64,000 bases of DNA from Thiomicrorhabdus sp. Milos-T2 (GTDB lineage Bacteria > Pseudomonadota > Gammaproteobacteria > Thiomicrospirales > Thiomicrospiraceae): contig NZ_KL370892.1 in NCBI RefSeq assembly GCF_000702325.1, positions 310,001-374,000 on the forward strand, read 5' to 3'. The position numbers were made by a program, and so were the translations under genes. The notes beneath the pieces were generated by a model, which was given only the letters and a program-made list of their open reading frames with translations, had not been told where the DNA came from and made no database searches. The number at the start of each line of letters is the position of its first letter. Position 1 is the stretch's first letter. Positions 1 to 7,598 of the stretch are shown here, piece after piece.

Positions 1-1182
1 ATTCTGCCTTAACATTCCCATTGAAAATGAAATAATAGGTGCCATTAACGGGGCTAAAATCATTGCTCCAATAATCACTGGAGCAGAATTGGCAAACAGT
101 CCCACAGTGGCTAATAAGGTTGAGAGCACCATTAAAACTAAATAAGACTCTGACAGTTGAGCGTTTTCTTTTAGAGTGATAAAGGTTTCTTTAAGCTCTT
201 CTGGATCTTCATGATGAATCCAAGGTAAAGATCGGTTAGATAATTCTTTAGCGGATGATTCGCCTTTTGGAATGCGTGATAATCTGATAGATTCTTTTTG
301 CTCACTCGGGTTAGCTTTGTCTTCAGCTGAATGACTTAAGACTTGTAAAGCATCTCTTTGTAAGTTTATCTCTAAGCTTTTTGCTGAACACTCTGATTCA
401 TCAACACGATATTCAATTTCTGACTCACTGGAAACGGTTAATTTTTCGGTTTTAATGTGTCCAATATAATCTGGTAGGCTTTTACTTGGTTTATGCTTAG
501 TCAGAATTTGTGTGACGAGAAAACGTAAAACCTCGGTAATGCTTCTCGGCGCTAATAACACGGCATTGAGATTAGGTTCTTGAACAGAACTCTTTTCTAT
601 AATTTGTTGAGTAAAATCACTGGCATTAGGCTTATAAACAATAGTCATGCCTAATAAAGCGGTTTGTATTAAGCTCTGTTTAGCGGTTTCTATTGTGTAT
701 GCTTGTAGACGCATTTGGCTAAAATTAAAGGCTAATGAAAAAAAATGACTCCACTTAGACCAAAAGGGTTCATTTAAGTTGGCGGTTGGCTTCATGGTAA
801 TCGGGTTACCCACCGTAACAGAACCTAAAACTAACTGTGAATTACAGTATAAAAGGTCTGCCAAACTCGCTTCATCGGCTAAAGAAATGTCTTCAATGGC
901 CTCTTCTATCTCTGCAAGAATGTTAAAAGATTGATAAGCCCGAGTCATCTCTGGATGAGGCAAAAAGCCTACTTGCCATTGTTGGTTTACCGCTTGTGGT
1001 AACAATGAATATAAATCAACATCTGGCAACCATACAATGACTTTTCTTTGTTCTAAAATTTGTGGTTCGGAAGACGGGTTAAAAGCCAAATACTCACAAT
1101 CAAGCGCTTCTAAAAGTGGCTGAACATCTTTTGCAAAAACATCACTTAAATTTGAGTCATACAAAACTATGTAGTTAGCCAC
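1..1182 (-). CDS. DUF389 (TIGR00341-like) membrane protein, 3' end cut by window
   Basis: 394 codons are visible and the gene runs off the left edge. The start is GTG at 1180-1182, preceded by a good GGAGG ribosome site, and the reading frame stays open to base 1. The first ~340 residues are soluble and contain an acidic/Ser-rich linker (roughly residues 265-330). Near residues 345-394 hydrophobic helices begin with the motif SAPVIIGAMILAPLMAPI, the signature of the DUF389 family. DUF389 proteins are multi-pass inner-membrane proteins of unknown function, so no substrate is proposed. It lies downstream of hemF and hslR on the same strand and may be cotranscribed with them. Family assignment is confident. 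Confidence 0.85.
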   Translation of the reverse strand, partial: MANYIVLYDSNLSDVFAKDVQPLLEALDCEYLAFNPSSEPQILEQRKVIVWLPDVDLYSLLPQAVNQQWQVGFLPHPEMTRAYQSFNILAEIEEAIEDISLADEASLADLLYCNSQLVLGSVTVGNPITMKPTANLNEPFWSKWSHFFSLAFNFSQMRLQAYTIETAKQSLIQTALLGMTIVYKPNASDFTQQIIEKSSVQEPNLNAVLLAPRSITEVLRFLVTQILTKHKPSKSLPDYIGHIKTEKLTVSSESEIEYRVDESECSAKSLEINLQRDALQVLSHSAEDKANPSEQKESIRLSRIPKGESSAKELSNRSLPWIHHEDPEELKETFITLKENAQLSESYLVLMVLSTLLATVGLFANSAPVIIGAMILAPLMAPIISFSMGMLRQN

Positions 1183-1254
1183 AAAGCCTCCAAAATTAAA
1201 TTATTAACACTTAAAACCAAGGTAGAAATTAACCGTAGAAATTAACCGCAGAAA

Positions 1255-1623
1255 CTAACCGTAAAAATTATCAATTTTACGTCTATCACGTTTGGTAGGT
1301 CTGCCAGCACCTTTTTCTCGGTACCCCACCAATGCCATATCAGCAGTTGGTTTTCTTTGGTTTAAGACTTCACTGTCTAATTGATATAGTGTTATCGCTT
1401 GTTCAGCATTACCTCGTTTATCACTCACAATAAGCACGGTAACCTCAACTTGACGATGAACTTGGGTAATTTTTAGTTTATCGCCAACCGATAAGGTTTT
1501 GCTTGGTTTGGGTTTAATACCATTTAGCTCAACCTTTCCGCCTTTAATGGCTTCTAAAGCCACGCCTCGAGTTTTAAAGAAGCGGGCAGCCCAAAGCCAT
1601 TTATCTACTCGTAACTTATCCAT
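1255..1623 (-). CDS. hslR: Hsp15-like S4-domain RNA-binding protein
   Basis: 122 residues. The N-terminus (about residues 4-60) is an S4 RNA-binding domain: RVDKWLWAARFFKTRG followed by KGGKVELNG. The C-terminus is basic (GAGRPTKRDRRKID), typical of HslR/Hsp15. In E. coli Hsp15 binds stalled 50S subunits still carrying nascent chain-tRNA and helps recycle them after heat shock. Length is close to the family norm. It starts four bases after the hemF stop codon on the same strand, so the two are probably translated from one transcript. The family call is firm; the exact cellular role is taken from E. coli. Confidence 0.92.
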   Translation of the reverse strand: MDKLRVDKWLWAARFFKTRGVALEAIKGGKVELNGIKPKPSKTLSVGDKLKITQVHRQVEVTVLIVSDKRGNAEQAITLYQLDSEVLNQRKPTADMALVGYREKGAGRPTKRDRRKIDNFYG

Positions 1624-1627
1624 ATAC

Positions 1628-2605
<978 letters not shown>

Positions 2606-2722
2606 TCACCCTATTCTAGTCTGAATTAAGTTGGAAAACCATGCCACAAAGTCCTTAATGTCATGCATCTAATAACTTAAGTGGCTGACTAAGTAAAATA
2701 TTCAAAACACACCTAAAAACTT

Positions 2723-2734
2723 ACCAGGCCTGGT
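2723..2734. repeat. Iterated palindrome ACCAGGCCTGGT (copy in hemF upstream gap)
   Basis: Perfect 12-bp palindrome, extended to 14 bp by flanking T/A. It lies in the 479-bp gap 2585-3063 upstream of hemF. This gap also holds MITE copy A; nothing else was recognised in it. Confidence 0.9.
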
Positions 2735-2755
2735 AGAATTAATAAAATGTAAATT

Positions 2756-2934
2756 GAGACCTTTGCACGAGACTATGCGCGAGTAAAAATGGTTCTAGGT
2801 GCCCCTTGAGGGTAAAAATTCACCTGATTTTTGTTGAAAACCTTGTGAATAGCTAGCTATTCCCTGCGTTTTCCGCCGCAATCAGGCAAATTTTCCCTCA
2901 TTTTTCTTTCGCACCTATCTCGTGCAAAGGTCTC
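2756..2934 (+). mobile_element. MITE-like element, copy A
   Basis: 179 bp with perfect 17-bp terminal inverted repeats GAGACCTTTGCACGAGA and no coding capacity. It is flanked by the 5-bp direct repeat AAATT (2751-2755 and 2935-2939), which shows transposition. The centre has the palindrome GAATAGCTAGCTATTC. It carries a 20-bp nested insert at 2795-2814 that is absent from copy B. Orientation is arbitrary: '+' is the direction in which the CGAGTAAAAATGG side comes first. Confidence 0.9.
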
Positions 2935-3063
2935 AAATTAACGTTTAATTTCACGGAAAAAAATATCAAAGACATTTGTTAGAGTCGATGAACATAGGGA
3001 GTATTAACCTTTTTAATCATTCATCGAATCTAGCAAAAGTCTTATTAATAAGGTGTTAAGAAA

Positions 3064-3591
3064 ATGAAGTCTTTTATCAGATTATTTCCTCTAATTGTTT
3101 TACTACTTTTAAATCAACAGGCTTTTGCTGGGAAGTCCACCCAAACCATGCTAAAAGATTTTCATAAGTTCGGTATTACTCATTGTGATGAATTTATCCA
3201 AAAGAATACCGCCACCCCAGGTAGTTGGAAATACTTTATAAACAAACATCCAGGGGGAATTGATGGGCCAAGTACCGAGGTAGCTTTAACCCAGATTTCT
3301 GGAAGTCGAGGACAAAGCTTTAAAACTGATTACACTTTTATACAAACGCTAAAAAAATGTTTTTTACATAAACAGGGACAAATTACTGCCTTTGAAAACT
3401 GCGATAAAGCTGTTGATAAAAATATCTGGAAAGTTCAATTTAACCTACCAGACTATGATTACAAACGTTATAAAGATAAAACAGGGATTGTTCTTTATGC
3501 CAAAGATATCGAAATAAATGGCAATAAAGCCTGCTTATTAGATTATGAATTTCGCGTGCAAGGTGAGCACAGTATTTACCGTAAATTATAG
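3064..3591 (+). CDS. Exported protein of unknown function with four cysteines
   Basis: 175 residues; the family was not recognised. A clear Sec signal peptide spans residues 1-22 (MKSFIRL, hydrophobic core, QQAFA cleavage site). The mature part has four cysteines (in HCDEF, KCFLH, NCDKA and ACLLD), enough for two disulfides, consistent with a periplasmic location. No transmembrane segment follows the signal. It is preceded by a GGTG-containing leader at 3051 and stands alone between two MITE-bearing gaps. An envelope protein is the most that can be said. Confidence 0.75.
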   Translation: MKSFIRLFPLIVLLLLNQQAFAGKSTQTMLKDFHKFGITHCDEFIQKNTATPGSWKYFINKHPGGIDGPSTEVALTQISGSRGQSFKTDYTFIQTLKKCFLHKQGQITAFENCDKAVDKNIWKVQFNLPDYDYKRYKDKTGIVLYAKDIEINGNKACLLDYEFRVQGEHSIYRKL

Positions 3592-3658
3592 AAGATACCT
3601 TAAGACAATCTAAAGACTAGATTCAGACACTCTCCCGTTTACGGGTTTACTATATATA

Positions 3659-3695
3659 AAGACCTTTGCACAAATAGGGCTCGTGCAACGCTCTC
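3659..3695. repeat. Degenerate remnant of MITE end
   Basis: The sequence GACCTTTGCAC followed shortly by CTCGTGCAA resembles the two TIRs of the MITE family brought together with the interior deleted. It lies 25 bp upstream of intact copy B, within the 331-bp gap 3592-3922. Confidence 0.5.
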
Positions 3696-3719
3696 TATAT
3701 TTTTATAGTTCGTTAATAA

Positions 3720-3878
3720 GAGACCTTTGCACGAGAGTATGTACGAGTAAAAATGGTTAAAATTCACCCGATTTTTGTTGAAAAACTTGCGAATAGCTAG
3801 CTATTCCCTACGTTTTCCGCCGCAATCAGGCAAATTTTCCCTCATTTTTCTTTCGCACCTATCTCGTGCAAATGTCTC
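3720..3878 (+). mobile_element. MITE-like element, copy B (minimal form)
   Basis: 159 bp, the shortest full copy and without nested inserts, so it serves as the reference form. The ends are GAGACCTTTGCACGAGA and its complement with one change (AATGTCTC). The 5-bp target duplication AATAA is at 3715-3719 and 3879-3883. It fills most of the gap before the DUF4197 gene. Confidence 0.9.
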
Positions 3879-3922
3879 AATAAGTTTTATTAGCAAGAAG
3901 TTTTATTATAAAGGGTTTAATT

Positions 3923-4714
3923 ATGCATAGTTTAAAACACACTTTTACCACTACCTTATTAGCAGCACCGTTAAGTTTTACGCTGCTTGCTTTTAGTTGT
4001 AGTAGTCATGCAAGTTGGCTAGATCAAGGTGCCGATTTATTAAAAAGCTACCAAGCAAGTCAATCTAAACCCGAAAGTAAATCAACCAGCGTACCAGGCC
4101 TGCCAAAAGATCTTTCAAGCGAAGAGATTCAAAAAGCCTTTAAAGAAGCATTAACTAAAGGTTCTGAAACCGTCGTCAGTAAACTAAGTGTTAAGGATGG
4201 CTTTAATGCCGACCCTAAAATCCATATTCCTCTACCGAGTTCTCTAAAAACAGTTCAATCTACACTCAGCCAGTTCGGTATGAGTCAATACATGGATGAT
4301 GTCGAAACTAAATTAAATCGCGCTGCAGAAGCAGCTACACCTGAAGCCAAAGCACTATTTTTGAATGCTATAAAAGAGATGTCTTTTGATGACGTTAAAA
4401 AGATTTACGAAGGCCCTAAAGATTCAGCAACTCAGTACTTAAAATCCAAAACGTCTGCTAGTCTAAAAACCAAAATGGAACCCATCGTAGAAAAATCACT
4501 CAATGAAGTGGGGGCAATAACGGCTTACGATAAAGCGATTAGTAAATACAAAAAAATGCCTTTTGTGCCTGATGTTAAAGCCGATTTACTAAACCATGTG
4601 GTTGATGAAGGAATGAACGGCATGTTTTATTATATTGCTCAAGAAGAGACCGCTATTCGCAAAGATCCCATTAAGCAATCTACCGAATTACTTAAAAAAG
4701 TCTTTGGAAAATAG
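3923..4714 (+). CDS. DUF4197 domain protein, exported
   Basis: 263 residues. The signal peptide is at residues 1-30 (ends SSHAS), followed by a Ser/Lys-rich linker and a mainly helical DUF4197 domain from about residue 58 (LPKDLSSEEIQKAFKEALTKG) to the end. The domain features VSKLSVKDGFNADPKIHIPLP and a terminal ...LLKKVFGK are present. The function of DUF4197 is unknown. The protein is predicted to be periplasmic, or possibly a lipoprotein: the Cys at residue 26 sits in a poor lipobox. MITE copies B and C bracket the gene closely on both sides. Confidence 0.85.
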   Translation: MHSLKHTFTTTLLAAPLSFTLLAFSCSSHASWLDQGADLLKSYQASQSKPESKSTSVPGLPKDLSSEEIQKAFKEALTKGSETVVSKLSVKDGFNADPKIHIPLPSSLKTVQSTLSQFGMSQYMDDVETKLNRAAEAATPEAKALFLNAIKEMSFDDVKKIYEGPKDSATQYLKSKTSASLKTKMEPIVEKSLNEVGAITAYDKAISKYKKMPFVPDVKADLLNHVVDEGMNGMFYYIAQEETAIRKDPIKQSTELLKKVFGK

Positions 4715-4732
4715 TCTTAATTTTTACCGGCT

Positions 4733-4948
4733 GAGACCTTTGCACGAGAGTATGCACAAGTAAAAATGGTTAAAATTCACCTGATTTTTGTTGAAAAACT
4801 TGCGAATAGCTAGCTATTCCCTGCGTTTTCCGCCGCAAACGAAGAACTCGACGCCCGAAGGGGTAAGTCGAGAATCAGGCAAATTTTTTACCCTCAAGGG
4901 GGTACTTACGCCTATTTTTCTTTCGCACCTATCTCATGCAAAGGTCTC
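4733..4948 (+). mobile_element. MITE-like element, copy C (with two nested inserts)
   Basis: 216 bp. The left TIR is GAGACCTTTGCACGAGA; the right TIR has one change (CTCATGCAAAGGTCTC). Flanks CGGCT and AGGCT suggest a 5-bp duplication with one mismatch. Relative to copy B it carries a 36-bp insert at 4838-4873 with a CTCGAC/GTCGAG stem and an ~18-bp insert near 4897-4914. The 61-codon open frame that runs through it is not considered a gene. Confidence 0.88.
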
Positions 4949-4984
4949 AGGCTTTAGAAAAACAGAATGCTGAACGGAATACTT

Positions 4985-5809
4985 ATGAACGTCTTATCCT
5001 TTTTAAAACACTTTATTCTTACCTCTATCTTATTGGGTTTAGTGGCTTGTACCTCAAGCAGCACTAAACAAGGTACCGTGGGTATTAAGCGTGAACAGCT
5101 ATTACTTGTTTCCCCTGCCCAAATGACTCATGGTGCTCAAATCGCTTATAACTCGGTGTTAAAAGAGGCTAGAACAGCTAAAAAACTCAATACCAATAGT
5201 GCCATGGTAAAAAGGGTTCGCCGAATTGCCAATAGAATTATCCCGCAAACAGCGGTATTTCGTAGTGATGCCCCTAAGTGGGATTGGGAAGTCAATGTAT
5301 TAGAATCTGACCAATTAAATGCCTGGTGTATGCCTGGTGGAAAAATTGCTTTTTATACCGGAATCATCAAAAAGCTTAAGCTTACCGATGCCGAAATAGC
5401 CGCCATTATGGGTCACGAAATATCACATGCTTTACGCGAGCATGGAAGAGAAAGAGCCTCAGAACAAGCACTAACCCAAGTAGGCCTCAATGCATTAAGC
5501 ATTTTTACTGGAGTCCGTGGCCCAACGCTTGATGCCGCAGCAATGGCACTTCAAGTCACTTTAACACTACCCAATAGCCGAACTCATGAAGTAGAAGCAG
5601 ACCGTATGGGAGTAGAACTTGCTGCACGAGCAGGCTATAACCCTTATGCTGCGGTCAATGTTTGGAAAAAAATGGAAAAACAATCTAAAGGCGGACAACC
5701 ACCAGAAATCCTAAGTACTCACCCGTCACACGCAAACCGTATTAAAGACTTAACAAAATATGCTAAAAAAGTAGAACCGCTTTTTTACAAAGCCATTGGT
5801 AAAAAATAA
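4985..5809 (+). CDS. M48-family metalloprotease, lipoprotein
   Basis: The start at 4985 is chosen over an in-frame ATG at 4967 because GGAA sits five bases upstream and the product then begins with a normal lipoprotein signal (MNVLSFLKHF, lipobox LVAC with Cys22). The zinc-protease motif HEISH is at about residues 144-148, with the downstream Glu ligand in HEVEADRMG. This is the layout of periplasmic BepA/LoiP-type M48 proteases that degrade or refold misassembled outer-membrane proteins. At 274 residues it lacks the BepA TPR tail and so is closer to LoiP/YggG. It is probably anchored in an envelope membrane facing the periplasm. Confidence 0.9.
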   Translation: MNVLSFLKHFILTSILLGLVACTSSSTKQGTVGIKREQLLLVSPAQMTHGAQIAYNSVLKEARTAKKLNTNSAMVKRVRRIANRIIPQTAVFRSDAPKWDWEVNVLESDQLNAWCMPGGKIAFYTGIIKKLKLTDAEIAAIMGHEISHALREHGRERASEQALTQVGLNALSIFTGVRGPTLDAAAMALQVTLTLPNSRTHEVEADRMGVELAARAGYNPYAAVNVWKKMEKQSKGGQPPEILSTHPSHANRIKDLTKYAKKVEPLFYKAIGKK

Positions 5810-5816
5810 CTAAGGG

Positions 5817-5835
5817 ACTTTTGCAAAGGTCTCAC
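5817..5835. repeat. MITE end relic
   Basis: GACTTTTGCAAAGGTCTC directly after the protease stop codon looks like two MITE termini fused after internal deletion. No interior remains. Confidence 0.45.
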
Positions 5836-5856
5836 AAAGAGTTATAAAGGTAAGTT

Positions 5857-6423
5857 CTAACGTAAAACTTTATTTGTTACTGCTTCTCTAATTTGGGTAG
5901 GTTCTTTTAGGTTACCTAAACGGCCGTTGAGGCAAAAAACCTTATCAGAAAACTCCGAATAAACTTCTTGGCACGACATCGCTGGTAAATGATTAGATTT
6001 ATTGGCACTAGTTGAAACAATTGGCCCTTCAAAAGCCAAGCATAATTGTTTCACAATTGGATGGTCTGAAACTCGAATAGCCACCGTCTCTCTTCCGCCT
6101 GTTATCCAGTCTGGCATTGGTTTTTGATTATTTTGTTTTAACGGTAAAACCCAAGTTACCGGGCCAGGCCAAGTTTTTAATACGCTTTGCTCCCAGTCCA
6201 TTCCTTTCAACTCAACCCAATCATGAATTTGTTCAATATTTGCAGCCACTAAAATCACCCCTTTTTCCATCGGTCGCTGCTTCACGTGAAACAATTTTTC
6301 TACCGCATTTTTATTAAATGGATCACAACCCAAACCATAGACGGCTTCTGTTGGATAAGCAATCACTTGACCGCGTTTAAGAACCTCAATCGCTTCAGAG
6401 ACTTGGTTTGGTATATGTTTCAT
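5857..6423 (-). CDS. tsaC: Threonylcarbamoyl-AMP synthase (YrdC/TsaC)
   Basis: An upstream in-frame ATG would add 35 unconserved hydrophobic residues, so the start MKHIPNQ at 6423 is chosen, giving 188 residues as usual for TsaC. The enzyme makes threonylcarbamoyl-AMP from threonine, bicarbonate and ATP for tRNA t6A37 modification. Visible motifs are AYPTEAVYGLGCDP, KQRPMEKGVILV and the P-loop-like STSANKSN. A parS-like 16-mer (6278-6293) lies inside the coding region. In Pseudomonas yrdC lies near hemF and the origin, as here. Confidence 0.93.
   Translation of the reverse strand: MKHIPNQVSEAIEVLKRGQVIAYPTEAVYGLGCDPFNKNAVEKLFHVKQRPMEKGVILVAANIEQIHDWVELKGMDWEQSVLKTWPGPVTWVLPLKQNNQKPMPDWITGGRETVAIRVSDHPIVKQLCLAFEGPIVSTSANKSNHLPAMSCQEVYSEFSDKVFCLNGRLGNLKEPTQIREAVTNKVLR
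6278..6293. promoter_or_regulatory. parS-like ParB-binding site (1 mismatch)
   Basis: TGCTTCACGTGAAACA differs from the consensus TGTTTCACGTGAAACA at one position. It is embedded in the tsaC coding sequence. parS sites are typically found within genes near oriC, and four more are in this window. Confidence 0.6.
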
Positions 6424-6552
6424 TAACAGTAGATAACCTTTAAACCGTAAATTGAGAGATTTGCAAATGTTGAGGACAAAAGAAAAAATGTAGTAACAAT
6501 TTTCTGTTTTAGGCGAAAAATGCCGCAAATAACCAACTTAATTTACCAACTT

Positions 6553-6564
6553 ACCAGGCCTGGT
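6553..6564. terminator. Iterated palindrome, 20-bp extended form, between thrB and tsaC
   Basis: The core ACCAGGCCTGGT is extended to a perfect 20-bp palindrome (6549-6568). It lies just after the thrB stop (minus strand), where it could form a terminator hairpin. One of the repeated family described in the findings. Confidence 0.7.
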
Positions 6565-6586
6565 AAGTCTAAAAAACAATTTACAA

Positions 6587-7537
6587 CTACAGTGTACGAT
6601 GGATATTTAACACTTGTTTAAAGACATCAGGGTCTTTAATTTGAGTGATTTCACCCTCTCTTGGAATATGCTTATCTTTAAGGCGAGATATAAAAAAGCG
6701 AAGTGCCGCTAGACGCAATGCTGCTGGCCATGCAGCTTGTTCTTCTTCTGTTAAAGAACGCTGAGTTTGGTAGGCAGAAAGCATTTCATCAAGTCGTTTC
6801 TGATCAAACTCAATATTGGCTGGGTTATCCGCATGAATTCGGCACCAATCGTTAACCATAACCGCCAAATCGTATAACATTGGAGCATTACACGCATAAT
6901 ACAAATCAATAATGCCCGTTAATGCATCACCATTAAACATTGCATTATCACAGAACAAATCTGCATGAATCACACTTTGAGGTAATTCAGACCAATTAGT
7001 TTTAGATTGAAAAGCTATCTCATCTTCAATCAGTTCGCACTCATCTTGTTCTAAATAAGATTGAATTTCGGCAAATGTATTTTGCATCCAATCCAATCCT
7101 CTATCATTTTCTCTATGGCCTTCATAATGGCTTCCTGCCATATGAAAACGTGCTAACTGCCCACCCATCACACCGCATTGAGTAATTGAAGGATCCTCCA
7201 CCGTGCTCCCTGTTAAACGCTCAACTAATGCTGCCGGTTTACCACAAAGTTCTTTTAAATAGCCATTTGAATGCGTTGGAATTGGATGTGCTGTTGGGAT
7301 ATTGTGTTCAGCCATAAACGCCATAATATTTAAAAAGTAAGGTAACTCATCAAAGGTATGGTGTTCAAAAATCGTTAAAACAAATTGTTCTAATTGACCA
7401 TGCTTAATGGTATTTACAAAATAATTGGTGTTTTCAATCCCCGCACTAATCCCTACAAAGGAATCTAAAGTGCCAACATCAAAATCTTCTAAAAAGGCGA
7501 TTAATTGGTTTTCTTCAACGACTGTATAGACAGACAT
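6587..7537 (-). CDS. thrB: Homoserine kinase (ThrB, APH-fold type)
   Basis: The start MSVYTVVEE at 7537 matches the conserved beginning of this family; the upstream in-frame ATG at 7585 adds 16 unrelated residues. 316 residues. The aminoglycoside-phosphotransferase fold is indicated by the catalytic loop VIHADLFCDNAMF and the metal-binding GIIDLYYA segment. The enzyme phosphorylates L-homoserine to O-phosphohomoserine in threonine synthesis. It is the Pseudomonas-type ThrB, unrelated to the GHMP-fold enzyme of E. coli. It diverges from polA across a 61-bp gap, an arrangement that echoes thrB/polA proximity in Pseudomonas. Confidence 0.93.
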   Translation of the reverse strand: MSVYTVVEENQLIAFLEDFDVGTLDSFVGISAGIENTNYFVNTIKHGQLEQFVLTIFEHHTFDELPYFLNIMAFMAEHNIPTAHPIPTHSNGYLKELCGKPAALVERLTGSTVEDPSITQCGVMGGQLARFHMAGSHYEGHRENDRGLDWMQNTFAEIQSYLEQDECELIEDEIAFQSKTNWSELPQSVIHADLFCDNAMFNGDALTGIIDLYYACNAPMLYDLAVMVNDWCRIHADNPANIEFDQKRLDEMLSAYQTQRSLTEEEQAAWPAALRLAALRFFISRLKDKHIPREGEITQIKDPDVFKQVLNIHRTL

Positions 7538-7598
7538 AGAGTAAAGTCTCGTAATTGGGTAAAATGAATGCTCAAATTTTATCACATGAGCACCTTAA

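Noticed and set aside
4788-4973. 61-codon ORF through MITE copy C
   Set aside because: It consists of MITE sequence plus nested inserts; other MITE copies do not keep the frame and there is no ribosome site.
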